From assembly GCA_913777615.1 (NCBI GenBank), contig CAJYTK010000011.1, positions 1 to 64,000 on the forward strand: DNA of 64,000 nt, read 5' to 3'. The notes under the pieces were generated by a model. It had not been told where the DNA came from, ran no database searches, and saw only the letters and a list, made by a program, of their open reading frames with translations. The stretch is from an uncultured Agrobacterium sp. Its GTDB lineage: Bacteria; Pseudomonadota; Alphaproteobacteria; Rhizobiales; Rhizobiaceae. A program made the translations under genes and the position numbers. Shown here piece by piece: positions 18,042 through 27,098 of the stretch (positions are counted from its first letter, which is position 1; each line of letters opens with the position of its first letter).

Positions 18042-18995
18042 TCAGAAATAGTCCCGCTTGACGGTTTCCAGAACCGCCTGAAAACGCTCCTTACGCTCTT
18101 CCAGCCGTCCGTCGGGGCTCAGTCTTGGTTCCGCACGGCTTGCCTGCCATAGCGCCAGAATCGACGGAGCGGCGAGAACCTGCTTTGCCAGTTTGCGCAG
18201 CGGGCGTTGGGTATCGGCACGGACGAGCACGTCGCCATCGTCATGTGGCGCGGCAGAGGTACGTTCGACGATGACGGGCGGTGGCGGTGGCGGAAAGCTC
18301 ATGCCCCAGAACTTCGAACCTTTCTTTGCAGCTTCTGCGCGTGTGGACACGGGAATGTAACGAGGCTCGTAGGCGACGCCGACGCTTCCTGCCCAGTCAC
18401 TCCACTTGAAGCTGTTGATCGATTGCGAGGTGCTGACCGCTACCCAGGGAACGCGAAACGCATCGGCGAGGATCGCGCCATGCATGGATTCGGCCACGAT
18501 CATTTCCGACTGGGCAATCTGCTTGATCACGGACTTCGCCTCTCCTCTCGGATCGAGATAGGTGAGACCAGCCGGTTCGCACACAGTGTCCCACATGCCG
18601 AACTCCGCCGATTCCCAATGGGGAACGAAGGTCTTCTTGTAGATCTTCTGCAGGTTCTGAAACTCCGGCATCTCCGTCACCATCACGGCAGGATCGACGA
18701 TGCCCTTTTCGGGCGGCAATCCAAGCTTGGCGGCGGTCATTTCACCGCGCACGCAACGAATATCCCAGAGATCGGGGTTCGATGTATCGGGCACGGCACC
18801 ATATCCATATCCGCTGCCGATCACCAGCTTGCGCTGACCGGGGGGGAAGAGCACATCGTTGAGAACGGTGCCGACTCCGACAAGCAGAACATCCGGATGA
18901 ACATCGCGAAGCCCCGGCAGCAGGAAATCCCAGAGCCAGAGATTGAGGTCGTCGCCGAAATTCCCGTGATGGGATTCCCAATGGTAAGGTTTCAT
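18042..18995 (-). CDS. exoV: succinoglycan pyruvyltransferase ExoV
   Basis: This 317-residue polysaccharide pyruvyl transferase puts a pyruvate ketal on the terminal glucose of the succinoglycan side chain, using phosphoenolpyruvate. Typical features are the N-terminal HGNFGDDLNLWLWD, the LVIGSGYGYG loop, RCVRGEMTAAKLGLP, and the SEMIVAESMHGAILADAFRVP segment, the best-conserved signature of the family. A run of six prolines (FPPPPPPVI) near residue 235 separates the core from a basic helical tail. It is transcribed with exoW, whose stop is 34 bp upstream of the exoV start, and is convergent with exoU. Confidence 0.92.
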   Translation of the reverse strand: MKPYHWESHHGNFGDDLNLWLWDFLLPGLRDVHPDVLLVGVGTVLNDVLFPPGQRKLVIGSGYGYGAVPDTSNPDLWDIRCVRGEMTAAKLGLPPEKGIVDPAVMVTEMPEFQNLQKIYKKTFVPHWESAEFGMWDTVCEPAGLTYLDPRGEAKSVIKQIAQSEMIVAESMHGAILADAFRVPWVAVSTSQSINSFKWSDWAGSVGVAYEPRYIPVSTRAEAAKKGSKFWGMSFPPPPPPVIVERTSAAPHDDGDVLVRADTQRPLRKLAKQVLAAPSILALWQASRAEPRLSPDGRLEERKERFQAVLETVKRDYF

Positions 18996-19029
18996 GGATC
19001 ACTCCTGAAAGAAAAACGGAATGCAGGGA

Positions 19030-19998
19030 TCATGACTTCGAGCGGGCAAATTTGCCCGCACCAAGTTCGAAAGCTGCACGCAAAATTGCTGGATCACGCA
19101 TCATCCATTTGAACAGAAGGCCAAGCTCCGGCGCCTTGCGGCGTTTCAGATTACCTGCCTGGCTCCAAAGCGCCTGTCTGCGCGCCGTATTTTTGTAAGA
19201 TGCGATAGACGCAACATCGGCGGGCCGTGCCGAAAACCTGCTCTGCAAGGTGTCGAGCGCGACCCAGGTATTGAACTGCTGGCGCAGAAACTCCGGCGAG
19301 GTGTTGTCGATGCTGTGAAAGATATTGACGCCCATGCCGCGTGCGGCACCGGCATCGTCACACAGAAGGGTGCGCTTTGACGCCAGAATGCAGTCGCAGA
19401 AAAACAGGACATCTTCTGCCGCCAGCCGAAGTGCTGGATCAAAACGGATTTTTTCAAACAGCGGCCTGCCGATGACCATGCAGGAGAGATGAAGAAAGCT
19501 CCAATTTCGCAGCATGACGCTGGCGAGATCCGGCAGTTCGATGACTCGCGGTGATTCGCTTAAGCGCTCGGCACCCTCGTTCTTCTCAAGCTCCGACATA
19601 GCGAAGTGATAGTAAAACTCATCGCTTGCCTGCATCGACGCCCAATAGCATTCGCCTTCGAAGCGGTCGAGGCTCAGTTCAGCGTTCGTCAGATGCTCCG
19701 GCGTCCAGATATCGTCCGAATCAAGAAACGCGACGTAGCGCGTCTCAGTTGGCACGTGATCGAGCCCGGTATTGCGCGCTCCGCCTGGACCACCATTCGG
19801 CTGCTTGACGACTTTGATACGATTCGTCTGCTCTTCGCTGAGCTCAGCCAGTTCATTTTCAATAGGATACGGCGATTCATCGTCGACGATCACAAGATCG
19901 AAATCCTGGCATTCTTGCGAGAAGACCGATGCCAATGCACGACCGAGTATGCCATGTTTCTTCTGGTAGTATGGGATAACGACTGTAAATTTCGCCAT
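19030..19998 (-). CDS. exoW: succinoglycan glucosyltransferase ExoW
   Basis: This 322-residue GT2 enzyme begins FTVVIPYYQKKHGILGRALA, with LVIVDDESPYP and the DxD-type FLDSDDIWTPEHL. In S. meliloti ExoW adds the sixth (and probably seventh) glucose in beta-1,3 linkage to the side chain. It is the first gene of the exoW-exoV unit, with AAGGGGCGAAACA before the ATG, and is divergent from exoT across a 120-bp gap that should hold both promoters. Assignment as ExoW rather than another GT2 depends on the conserved gene order. Confidence 0.88.
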   Translation of the reverse strand: MAKFTVVIPYYQKKHGILGRALASVFSQECQDFDLVIVDDESPYPIENELAELSEEQTNRIKVVKQPNGGPGGARNTGLDHVPTETRYVAFLDSDDIWTPEHLTNAELSLDRFEGECYWASMQASDEFYYHFAMSELEKNEGAERLSESPRVIELPDLASVMLRNWSFLHLSCMVIGRPLFEKIRFDPALRLAAEDVLFFCDCILASKRTLLCDDAGAARGMGVNIFHSIDNTSPEFLRQQFNTWVALDTLQSRFSARPADVASIASYKNTARRQALWSQAGNLKRRKAPELGLLFKWMMRDPAILRAAFELGAGKFARSKS

Positions 19999-20118
19999 TG
20001 TTTCGCCCCTTGTTTCATCAAGAAGTGTCGGGCCCGCCGTAGGACTACGGCCCCGATGAGTGGCAAACCTCCCGCCGGCATACCTTATTTCGCCGGCCTC
20101 CAGACACAGGATGGACCC

Positions 20119-21603
20119 ATGCCTCCAGCCCCAAGCGTCAAAACCATCACGGCCAATGTCGGCTGGAGCGTGCTATCAAAGACAGGCACATTCGGGCTTA
20201 AATTTGTCACAGTCCCGATTCTCGCACGTTTGTTGACACCGGAAGAATTCGGTGTGGTAGCGGTCGGGCTGACCGTCGTGCAATTCCTGACGATGATTGC
20301 GGGCGCTGGCCTGACCTCCGCACTGATTGTAGAGAAGGAAGAGGATATGGATACGATCCATACCGTATTCTGGGCCAATCTCGCCATCTCCTGCACCATG
20401 GCGGCGATCCTTTATTTCGGTGCCGAGTTTTTCGGTGGGCTGCTGGGCGCTGTTGAAAGCGCCTATCTCCTTCGCATCATGGCCTTTCTTATTCCGCTGC
20501 AATTGGCAGGCGATGTCGCTTATTCGCTGCTGGCGAGACGAATGAATTTCAGCAAGGACGCCATCTGGAGCATGACGTCCGAAAGCGCTGCGGCCGTTCT
20601 TGCCGTCGTCCTGGCCTTTGTTGGCTTCGGGGTCTGGGCTCTGATCATCCAGCTTTTTGCCGCAGCACTCATCCGCCTCGTAGGGCTATACGTCGTATCG
20701 CGCTACAGACCGCGTTTCGTTATGAGGCCGAGGCGGCTCGTCCCATTGCTTGGCTTCAGTTCCGGTCTGATGGGATCGGAACTCGCCAATTTCGTCACGT
20801 TTCAATCGCCAATGGTCGTCATTGCCCGGCATCTAGGACTTGCCGACGCCGGCGCCTACTCCGCAGCCAACCGCTTCGCCAGTATACCCAACCAAGTGGT
20901 GCTCTCTGCCGTTATGGGCGTTCTTTTCCCGGCCTTTAGTCGGATGATGGACGATCGGCAGCGGCGGCGCGAAGCGCTGATGTTCAGCACGCAGGTGCTG
21001 ACCGTCATCCTTGCTCCCATGATGTTCGGCCTTTGGGCGGTAGCAGAGCCGGCAATGCTCGTCATATTCGGGCAAAATTGGGCCTATGCCTGGCCGGTTC
21101 TCGGTCTGCTTGCGCTTTCCAAGGCCATTCTGACGCCATGCAGCACCTTCATCCCCTATCTCAAAGGGGCAGGCTATGGTCGCGTGCTGTTCTGGTCGGC
21201 AACGATCCGCGCGGTCGTCACTACTGGCGCCGTCTGGCTTGCGGCAATCTATGGGTCGCTGATCGATGCGATGGTCTGGCTTTGCATTGTCAATGCGGCA
21301 ACACTCGTTGCCTATTCCTGGGCAGTATTCAAGGCAAGTGAGACACCCTTCTTCTCCGGTCTCTACATCAGCAACAGACCGATGATCTCCGCTTTCATCA
21401 TGGCGCTCGGTGTCCGCTACATTCTGCAATGGACGGGCCCTGCGCTTCCTCATGCTTACATGCAGGTTCTGGTGGGAGCTCTTGCAGGCGGCGTCATCTA
21501 CGGCGCACTGATCCTGCTGACCGAAAGAGCGCTTCTGCTCAAAATCATCGGGCTCGTGCGGGCGCGCAAAGGCGCAGGCGCACCAACGCCGATCGCCACA
21601 TAA
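20119..21603 (+). CDS. exoT: succinoglycan flippase/transport protein ExoT
   Basis: This 494-residue membrane protein has 12 or more hydrophobic segments and the Wzx/MATE-like N-terminus ANVGWSVLSKTGTFGLKFVT followed by VPILARLLTPEEFGVVAVG, diagnostic of polysaccharide translocases. ExoT, with ExoP and ExoQ, moves the lipid-linked octasaccharide or its oligomers across the inner membrane; in S. meliloti it is linked to low-molecular-weight succinoglycan. The open frame extends to 19606, but that extension runs antisense through exoW and is not coding. ATG 20119 (ACAGGA upstream) gives the normal family N-terminus; ATG 20056 is an alternative. Confidence 0.9.
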   Translation: MPPAPSVKTITANVGWSVLSKTGTFGLKFVTVPILARLLTPEEFGVVAVGLTVVQFLTMIAGAGLTSALIVEKEEDMDTIHTVFWANLAISCTMAAILYFGAEFFGGLLGAVESAYLLRIMAFLIPLQLAGDVAYSLLARRMNFSKDAIWSMTSESAAAVLAVVLAFVGFGVWALIIQLFAAALIRLVGLYVVSRYRPRFVMRPRRLVPLLGFSSGLMGSELANFVTFQSPMVVIARHLGLADAGAYSAANRFASIPNQVVLSAVMGVLFPAFSRMMDDRQRRREALMFSTQVLTVILAPMMFGLWAVAEPAMLVIFGQNWAYAWPVLGLLALSKAILTPCSTFIPYLKGAGYGRVLFWSATIRAVVTTGAVWLAAIYGSLIDAMVWLCIVNAATLVAYSWAVFKASETPFFSGLYISNRPMISAFIMALGVRYILQWTGPALPHAYMQVLVGALAGGVIYGALILLTERALLLKIIGLVRARKGAGAPTPIAT

Positions 21604-21958
21604 CGGAACACAGTTCCCCTTGCCACAATGGCGATTTCGTTTTCAATGTGGCGTAACAAGACAGCGCATCGCGATCTTTTTTGCGATGCAGCATAAATCC
21701 CAAGCGCTATCCACAGTTGAAAGCCTGCTTGCCCCAACGCGGGATCCTGTTTTTAATCAATAAATTTCAATAGCTTGATATGAAATTTCATTTTTGAGTA
21801 TTCGCACCCAGACATTTACCCCTCATATCTTGCGGCGCGTTTTTCCCGCGCCGCCACATTTTATCCTCAAGTCAAAACCAGACTCTGTGTCACGGGCTTC
21901 AAGTTCGCTTTGTTTGAATCGCGGTGAGGGGAGACACCGCCCAACAAGGGTAACTGAT
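21604..21958. other. 355-bp gap between exoT and exoH
   Basis: In S. meliloti the nuclease-like gene exoI occupies the corresponding place; here I find no nuclease-like frame. The gap holds a stem-loop at 21666-21689 (GCATCGC / GCGATGC, loop GATCTTTTTT), an AT-rich tract around 21740-21800 and a perfect 12-bp palindrome at 21780-21791. It probably contains the promoter and control sites of the exoHKLAMOP operon. Confidence 0.6.
21780..21791. promoter_or_regulatory. 12-bp palindrome, candidate operator upstream of exoH
   Basis: ATGAAATTTCAT is a perfect palindrome in AT-rich DNA about 170 bp before the exoH start. A one-base-shorter relative, TGAATTTCAT, lies upstream of exoX. Whether this is bound by a rhizobial exo regulator such as MucR/Ros is unknown. 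Confidence 0.4.
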
Positions 21959-23107
21959 GTGACTGTTGATCAGAACCTATCTTCCCGTATCAATCTGATG
22001 CGTATAATTTTGATATCCGGCATCGTACTTGTTCACGTGCCACACGACCCTGAAACGAGCCCGTTTCTGGGTCTCTATGGCGTGTTCGACTGGTTGCGGG
22101 TGTTTTTTGGCGATGCGCTTTTCCGCATCGGCGTGCCATGCCTGAGCGCCATCTCCGGATATCTCTTGTTTCGTCGCGGCTGGAATGCCTTCAATTATCC
22201 GGCAACGATCAAATCCAAGACCAAGACCGTGCTTTTACCGTTTATCCTGTGGAATGGCGGGTTATTGATCGCGGTCATGCTTCTCCAGCGCGCAGGTGTC
22301 GGCGTTGGTTATTTTCCGGACCTGTGGAACGCCAGCCCGCGCGAAATGCTAAGCCATGGGGTGGCGGTGGAAGAACTGCCCGTCAACGTTCCGCTCTACT
22401 TCCTGCGCGATCTCTTTGTCTGCATCCTGCTATCCCCTCTGCTTGCGCTATCGGTTCGGCGCTTCGCAGTGCCGACGCTTGCCGTCCTGTTGCTATTGAC
22501 GGCCATACCCGATCTCAGCCTGGTGATCGTGCAGAAGAAATCCATCCTGTTCAGTTTCACGCTCGGCATTGCGCTTGCTCTTCACAAAATCGATCTGAAG
22601 ATGCTCGATCCCTATGCCAAACTCTTGACGGTCACTACGCTGATCCTGTCTGCCGGGCTTGCCACCGGGCTCTATTTGACCGGGCCGGAATTCACCTTTG
22701 GCCTAAACCTTCTGCGAAATCTGCTGGCAGTTTTCGGCGCTCTGGGCTTCTGGGTCGCCTCGTCCCTGCTGGTGGAGAACCGTCTCGGGCGGCGCCTGTC
22801 TGAGACGGGGAGCCTGAGCTTCTGGATTTTCTGCGCTCACTACCCGCTGCTGGTCATTCTTTGGATGGTTTGGAACAAGGGAGGGGCGGACTTCTACCCC
22901 GCTTTTTATATCGGCGCGGTAGCCGTGACCTTCTTGCTTCTCATCGTCACCAATCAACAGATGCGCGCTAGGCTTCCCGCACTTTATGCGATCCTGACAG
23001 GCAGCCGTAGCGGGAAACCGAAACCTCTCGCTCATAACAGCGCGGCAGAGCCGGCTTCGTCTCAACGCATTTCCGCAACAACCGCTTACACGCCACGACG
23101 GAGGTAA
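21959..23107 (+). CDS. exoH: succinoglycan succinyltransferase ExoH
   Basis: This membrane acyltransferase-3 family protein (382 residues) succinylates the octasaccharide; in S. meliloti the group is needed for trimming to low-molecular-weight polymer and for nodule invasion. The N-terminus SSRINLMRIILISGIVLVHV contains the conserved His of the family, and about ten hydrophobic segments follow, ending near residue 345 before a polar tail. GTG 21959 is chosen because it places the first residues as VTVDQNLSSR with AAGGG nine bases upstream; a longer frame from 21794 adds 55 residues that do not look like a family member. exoK follows after 3 bp. Confidence 0.9.
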   Translation: MTVDQNLSSRINLMRIILISGIVLVHVPHDPETSPFLGLYGVFDWLRVFFGDALFRIGVPCLSAISGYLLFRRGWNAFNYPATIKSKTKTVLLPFILWNGGLLIAVMLLQRAGVGVGYFPDLWNASPREMLSHGVAVEELPVNVPLYFLRDLFVCILLSPLLALSVRRFAVPTLAVLLLLTAIPDLSLVIVQKKSILFSFTLGIALALHKIDLKMLDPYAKLLTVTTLILSAGLATGLYLTGPEFTFGLNLLRNLLAVFGALGFWVASSLLVENRLGRRLSETGSLSFWIFCAHYPLLVILWMVWNKGGADFYPAFYIGAVAVTFLLLIVTNQQMRARLPALYAILTGSRSGKPKPLAHNSAAEPASSQRISATTAYTPRRR

Positions 23108-23110
23108 CAC

Positions 23111-23902
23111 ATGGCCTACCCCGCCCAACGCCAGTCGCAAATTCTGGCGACCGCTTTGATCGCGCTTACCAGCATTTCTCCTGCCTTCGCCCAGGAAGAC
23201 AACGGAAAGTCCTTCGTCGAGAACTTCGATAGCATGGACCGCTCCTTCTGGTACGTATCCGATGGATGGAACAATGGTCCGCACCAGAATTGCACCTGGT
23301 CAAAGAAGCTGGTGCAGTTCGAAGGCGGCCATCTGCAACTGGGATTCTCCGATGAAAAGCTTGGAGATCGCAACTATTCGTGTGGCGAAATCCAGACGAA
23401 AGGCCGCTACCGGTATGGCACCTACGAGGCCCGGATCAAGACCGCGTCCGGACCCGGCCTCAACTCGGCCTTCTTCACCTATATCGGACCAACCGACAAA
23501 AAACCGCATGACGAAATCGACATGGAGATATTGGGAAAGAACAGCAACCAAGTTCAGCTGAACCAATATATCTCAGCCAAGGGCGGCAATGAAAAGCTGG
23601 TGGATGTGCCAGGCGGCGCCGACAATGGCTTCAATGATTACGCATTTGTTTGGGAACCGCAGCGGCTGCGTTACTATGTGAATGGCAAGATGGTTCACGA
23701 CGTCACCGACCCGTCGAAAATACCGCAAAATGCTCAGAAGATCTTCTTCAGCCTTTGGGGCACCGACACGCTGAAAAGCTGGATGGGCAAATTCGACTAT
23801 TCCGGCCCAGTGGACATGCAGGTGGATCGCTTCGCTTTCACCGCGCTCGGCGACAAGTGCCAATTTCCTGAGTCGGTAGCCTGCAACGCCGATAACAACT
23901 GA
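23111..23902 (+). CDS. exoK: secreted endo-1,3-1,4-beta-glycanase ExoK
   Basis: This 263-residue glycoside hydrolase family 16 enzyme has a Sec signal peptide (hydrophobic residues about 12-24, likely cleavage after SPAFA) and the catalytic EIDMEILG motif near residue 136, whose two glutamates act as nucleophile and acid/base. Nearby WYVSDGWNNG and the GRYRYGTYEARIK strand are typical of bacterial lichenases and ExoK. It cleaves nascent succinoglycan to shorter chains outside the cell. It starts 3 bp after exoH and precedes exoL by 39 bp, in the exoHKLAMOP transcription unit. Confidence 0.93.
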   Translation: MAYPAQRQSQILATALIALTSISPAFAQEDNGKSFVENFDSMDRSFWYVSDGWNNGPHQNCTWSKKLVQFEGGHLQLGFSDEKLGDRNYSCGEIQTKGRYRYGTYEARIKTASGPGLNSAFFTYIGPTDKKPHDEIDMEILGKNSNQVQLNQYISAKGGNEKLVDVPGGADNGFNDYAFVWEPQRLRYYVNGKMVHDVTDPSKIPQNAQKIFFSLWGTDTLKSWMGKFDYSGPVDMQVDRFAFTALGDKCQFPESVACNADNN

Positions 23903-23941
23903 CGCAAGCCAACTCGAACGGATTGGATGACTGGATCGACC

Positions 23942-25141
23942 ATGACCCATATTCTCTATCTCGCGCATGATTTGGGCGACCCCGCCATCCGCCGCCGCGT
24001 CATGACGTTGCAAGCTGGCGGGGCGACCGTCATCCTCGCGGGTTTCAAGCGCGGCGACAATACGCTGGCCAGCGTGGATGGCCTGATGCCTATTGTGCTC
24101 GGGGAGACTGCGGATGGCCGTTTTGCCCAGCGTATCGCATCGGTCGCAAAGGCAAGCTTCAATCTTGGTGTAAGACTGAAGGGGAACGCAAAGCCAGACA
24201 TCATCCTTGCCCGCAATTTGGAGATGCTCGCACTCGCCCGTCGGGCGAACGCTTTTTATGGAGCCGACATTCCGGTGGTCTATGAGTGCCTGGATATCCA
24301 TCGCTTGCTGTTGAATAATGGATTGCCTGGCAAATTGCTGAACGCGGTTCAGCGTGCTCTTGGCCGAAACGTCAAATTGCTTGTCACAAGCTCGCCGGCA
24401 TTCGTCGAGAATTATTTCAAGCCACGCTCCGGCCTCAACCTTCCGGTGCTGTTGCAGGAAAACAAGGTGCTGGCACTGGACGGCGCCACCATGCTGGCGC
24501 CCTCCCCTCGAGTGCCCGTATCCGGACAACCCTGGAAAATCGGATGGTTCGGCGCATTGCGCTGCCGCAAGTCTCTCCAAGTTCTGGCCGACTTTGCAGC
24601 GCGCATGGATGGCAAGGTCGAGGTGATCCTGCGCGGTCGTCCGGCCTATTCCGAGTTCGACGATTTTGATGGCTTCGTCGAAAGATCGCCGCATCTCACT
24701 TTTCTTGGGCCGTATCGAAACCCGGAGGATTTGGCGTCGATCTATCGTGAGGTACAGTTTACATGGGCGATCGACTTTTTCGAAGAAGGTCTGAACTCAA
24801 GCTGGCTGTTACCCAACCGGCTCTATGAAGGCTGTTTGCATGGTGCCTTGCCGATTGCGGTTGCAGGAACTGAGACAGCCCGTTTTCTTGAGGAGCGTCA
24901 TATCGGCCATGTTCTGGAGAAAGCGGACCCTGCCTCTTTAGAGGGGCTGTTTGCCGATCTTGACGATGCAGCTTATCTGAACGGGGTGCGAAAGCTTGCG
25001 GCGATCGGGCGCCAGCAATGGGTGACGGACACAAACGCTTGCCGCGAATTCGTCCGCGTTTTTCACTCTCTGACGTCACAGACGTCGGGGACTGCTGCCG
25101 ATCCGGTTGCCCCACTTGCTCTGTGCGGGAGAACATCATGA
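23942..25141 (+). CDS. exoL: succinoglycan glucosyltransferase ExoL
   Basis: This 399-residue GT-B type glycosyltransferase starts THILYLAHDLGDPAIRRRV and ends in a GT4-like C-domain with FLGPYRNPEDLASIYREVQ and NSSWLLPNRLYEGCLHGALP, the donor-binding region. ExoL adds the second glucose (beta-1,4) to the growing lipid-linked chain in the cytoplasm. ATG 23942 is preferred because family members start at the THILYL strand; ATG 23927 would add five residues. The stop overlaps the exoA start in ATGA, indicating translational coupling. Confidence 0.88.
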   Translation: MTHILYLAHDLGDPAIRRRVMTLQAGGATVILAGFKRGDNTLASVDGLMPIVLGETADGRFAQRIASVAKASFNLGVRLKGNAKPDIILARNLEMLALARRANAFYGADIPVVYECLDIHRLLLNNGLPGKLLNAVQRALGRNVKLLVTSSPAFVENYFKPRSGLNLPVLLQENKVLALDGATMLAPSPRVPVSGQPWKIGWFGALRCRKSLQVLADFAARMDGKVEVILRGRPAYSEFDDFDGFVERSPHLTFLGPYRNPEDLASIYREVQFTWAIDFFEEGLNSSWLLPNRLYEGCLHGALPIAVAGTETARFLEERHIGHVLEKADPASLEGLFADLDDAAYLNGVRKLAAIGRQQWVTDTNACREFVRVFHSLTSQTSGTAADPVAPLALCGRTS

Positions 25142-26154
25142 AGTCAGGATTAATCCCTCACGTGAAGACGTTGATTGTCATTCCCTGCCTCAATGAAGCA
25201 CGAACCATTGACGATTTGCTGTTGAAGTTCTCCAGCACACTGAACAATCGCGATGATCGTATCATCGTCGCAGACGGCGGCAGCACGGATGGAACACGCG
25301 AAATCGTCGCCGATTTTTCGCGCCAGGATCAGCGTGTCATTCTACTGGCCAACCCCAAACGCATACAGAGCGCGGGGATCAATCTGGCTGTGGACGTTTT
25401 CGGCGTAGGCTACGACTATATGATCCGCATCGATGCGCATGGTGACTATCCCGATGACTATTGCCACCGGCTGCTGGAAGACGCGGTCGCAACGGGCGCG
25501 GATTCAGTGGTGGTCGCAATGGAGACCGTTGGGCACGGCGTCTTCCAGAAGGCAACGGCCGTGGCGCAGAACTCCAAGCTTGGCAATGGCGGATCGAAGC
25601 ATCGCGAGGGCGCTAAAGGCCGTTGGATCGATCACGGCCATCATGCGTTGATGCGGATTGAAGCCTTTAAAGTCGTCGGCGGCTATGACGAGAGCTTCAG
25701 CCACAACGAGGATGCCGAACTTGACCATCGCCTGCGCAAAGCAGGCTTTCGTATCTGGATGACTGACAAGACCCGCATGACCTACTATCCACGCGCCAGT
25801 ATCGGGCCGCTTTTCCGCCAGTACATGGGCTACGGGCGCGGCAGAGCGAAAAATGTGCTCAAGCACCGGTCCATACCCAAAATTCGTCAGATGATCCCGC
25901 TTGCCGTGCTGCCCTGTGCCGCCCTTTCTGTGTTCGGCTTTGTGCATTGGCTTGCCGTTCTGCCGCTTTGCCTCTGGATTGCCGCATGCCTGGCATATGG
26001 CGTCTGGATGGCGATTGCAGAAAAGAATCCTTACGGGCCGCTCGCGGCGATCTCGGCTATGACCATGCACCTCGCGTGGTCGACAGGTTTCTGGCGCGAG
26101 CTCATAGGCTCCATCACAGCAACCCAGCCGCTTGCAGGAAAGGCTGTCTCGTGA
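25138..26154 (+). CDS. exoA: succinoglycan glucosyltransferase ExoA
   Basis: This 338-residue GT2 enzyme has an N-terminal catalytic domain (TLIVIPCLNEARTIDDLLLK, RIIVADGGSTDGTREI, YMIRIDAHGDYP) and two or three C-terminal membrane segments (about residues 255-325). ExoA adds the first glucose, beta-1,3, to the lipid-linked galactose. The start overlaps the exoL stop by four bases and the exoM start overlaps its own stop, so the three are tightly coupled. The membrane tail and N-terminal sequence distinguish it from the soluble GT2 enzymes around it. Confidence 0.9.
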   Translation: MKSGLIPHVKTLIVIPCLNEARTIDDLLLKFSSTLNNRDDRIIVADGGSTDGTREIVADFSRQDQRVILLANPKRIQSAGINLAVDVFGVGYDYMIRIDAHGDYPDDYCHRLLEDAVATGADSVVVAMETVGHGVFQKATAVAQNSKLGNGGSKHREGAKGRWIDHGHHALMRIEAFKVVGGYDESFSHNEDAELDHRLRKAGFRIWMTDKTRMTYYPRASIGPLFRQYMGYGRGRAKNVLKHRSIPKIRQMIPLAVLPCAALSVFGFVHWLAVLPLCLWIAACLAYGVWMAIAEKNPYGPLAAISAMTMHLAWSTGFWRELIGSITATQPLAGKAVS

Positions 26155-27098
26155 CGATCAACTCCGCCTTGCCAATCCCGCCTGCTTTGCTGAAGGTCGA
26201 TATCGCGATCTGCACCTATCGCCGTCCCATGGTGGCGGATACGTTGCTGTCGCTCTTCCGACTGGAGGTTCCGGCCGATCTTTCCGTTCGCCTGATCGTT
26301 GCGGACAATGACGCCGAGCCGTCAGCGCGCGGTATTATCGATGCATTGCGGGAGCGCTCGCCCTTCCCGATCCATTATGTCCACTGCCCGAAGTCAAACA
26401 TCTCTATTGCGCGAAATGCCTGCCTTTCTCACAGTGAAGCGGACTATCTGGCCTTTATCGACGATGATGAAACGGCACCATCCAACTGGTTGGCTGAACT
26501 CCTGAAAACGGCACAGGAAACGGAGGCAGACGCGGTACTTGGCCCGGTAACCGCGCTTTACGATAATGACACCCCTCTCTGGATGCGAAAGGGCGATTTC
26601 CACTCCACACGGCCCGTCTGGGTCAATGGCGAAATCGTCACTGGCTATACGTGCAACACGCTTTTGCGGATGGCGTCCCATGCAGTGAAAGGCAGACGCT
26701 TTGCGCTGTCTCTTGGACAAAGCGGAGGCGAAGACACGCATTTCTTCACTCATATGCATCAGGCAGGAGGCCGCATCGCTTACGCTGAAAAGGCTCTTCT
26801 GACAGAGCCCGTACCGGGCAACCGAGCAAGCTTCACATGGCTTGCCAAGCGGCGCTTCCGCTCCGGTCAGACCCATGGTCGATTGCAAGCGGAGCATAAA
26901 ACGGGTCTACGTCGACTGCCGCTCGTTGGAGTGACAGCGGCGAAGATTGCCTACAGCGCTGCGTTCACGCTTCTGACTGCATTCGATCCCGTGCGCCGCA
27001 CGCGCTCTGCCTTACGCACCGCGCTTCATGCCGGCGCACTGAGCGGCATTTTTGGTGTTCGCGAAATCCGTCAATATGGCACGGTGGAGACTGTATGA
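26151..27098 (+). CDS. exoM: succinoglycan glucosyltransferase ExoM
   Basis: This 315-residue GT2 enzyme starts with GTG at 26151, overlapping the exoA stop, after AGGAAAGG. Core motifs are KVDIAICTYRRPMVADTLLS, RLIVADNDAEPSARG and LAFIDDDETAPSNW; GQSGGEDTHFFTHM is the acceptor-side ED motif. ExoM adds the third glucose (beta-1,4). The C-terminal 80 residues contain two hydrophobic stretches that may attach it to the membrane. The stop overlaps the exoO start in ATGA. Confidence 0.9.
   Translation: MTINSALPIPPALLKVDIAICTYRRPMVADTLLSLFRLEVPADLSVRLIVADNDAEPSARGIIDALRERSPFPIHYVHCPKSNISIARNACLSHSEADYLAFIDDDETAPSNWLAELLKTAQETEADAVLGPVTALYDNDTPLWMRKGDFHSTRPVWVNGEIVTGYTCNTLLRMASHAVKGRRFALSLGQSGGEDTHFFTHMHQAGGRIAYAEKALLTEPVPGNRASFTWLAKRRFRSGQTHGRLQAEHKTGLRRLPLVGVTAAKIAYSAAFTLLTAFDPVRRTRSALRTALHAGALSGIFGVREIRQYGTVETV

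Noticed and set aside
19606-20118. N-terminal extension of the exoT frame
   Set aside because: It lies antisense to exoW, and the translocase fold begins at 20119.
21794-21958. 55-residue N-terminal extension of exoH
   Set aside because: It is Ser/Arg/Pro-rich, unlike the acyltransferase start, and contains probable promoter DNA; GTG 21959 gives the normal start.
21604-21958. Remnant of exoI between exoT and exoH
   Set aside because: No nuclease motif or degraded frame was visible in any of the six frames.
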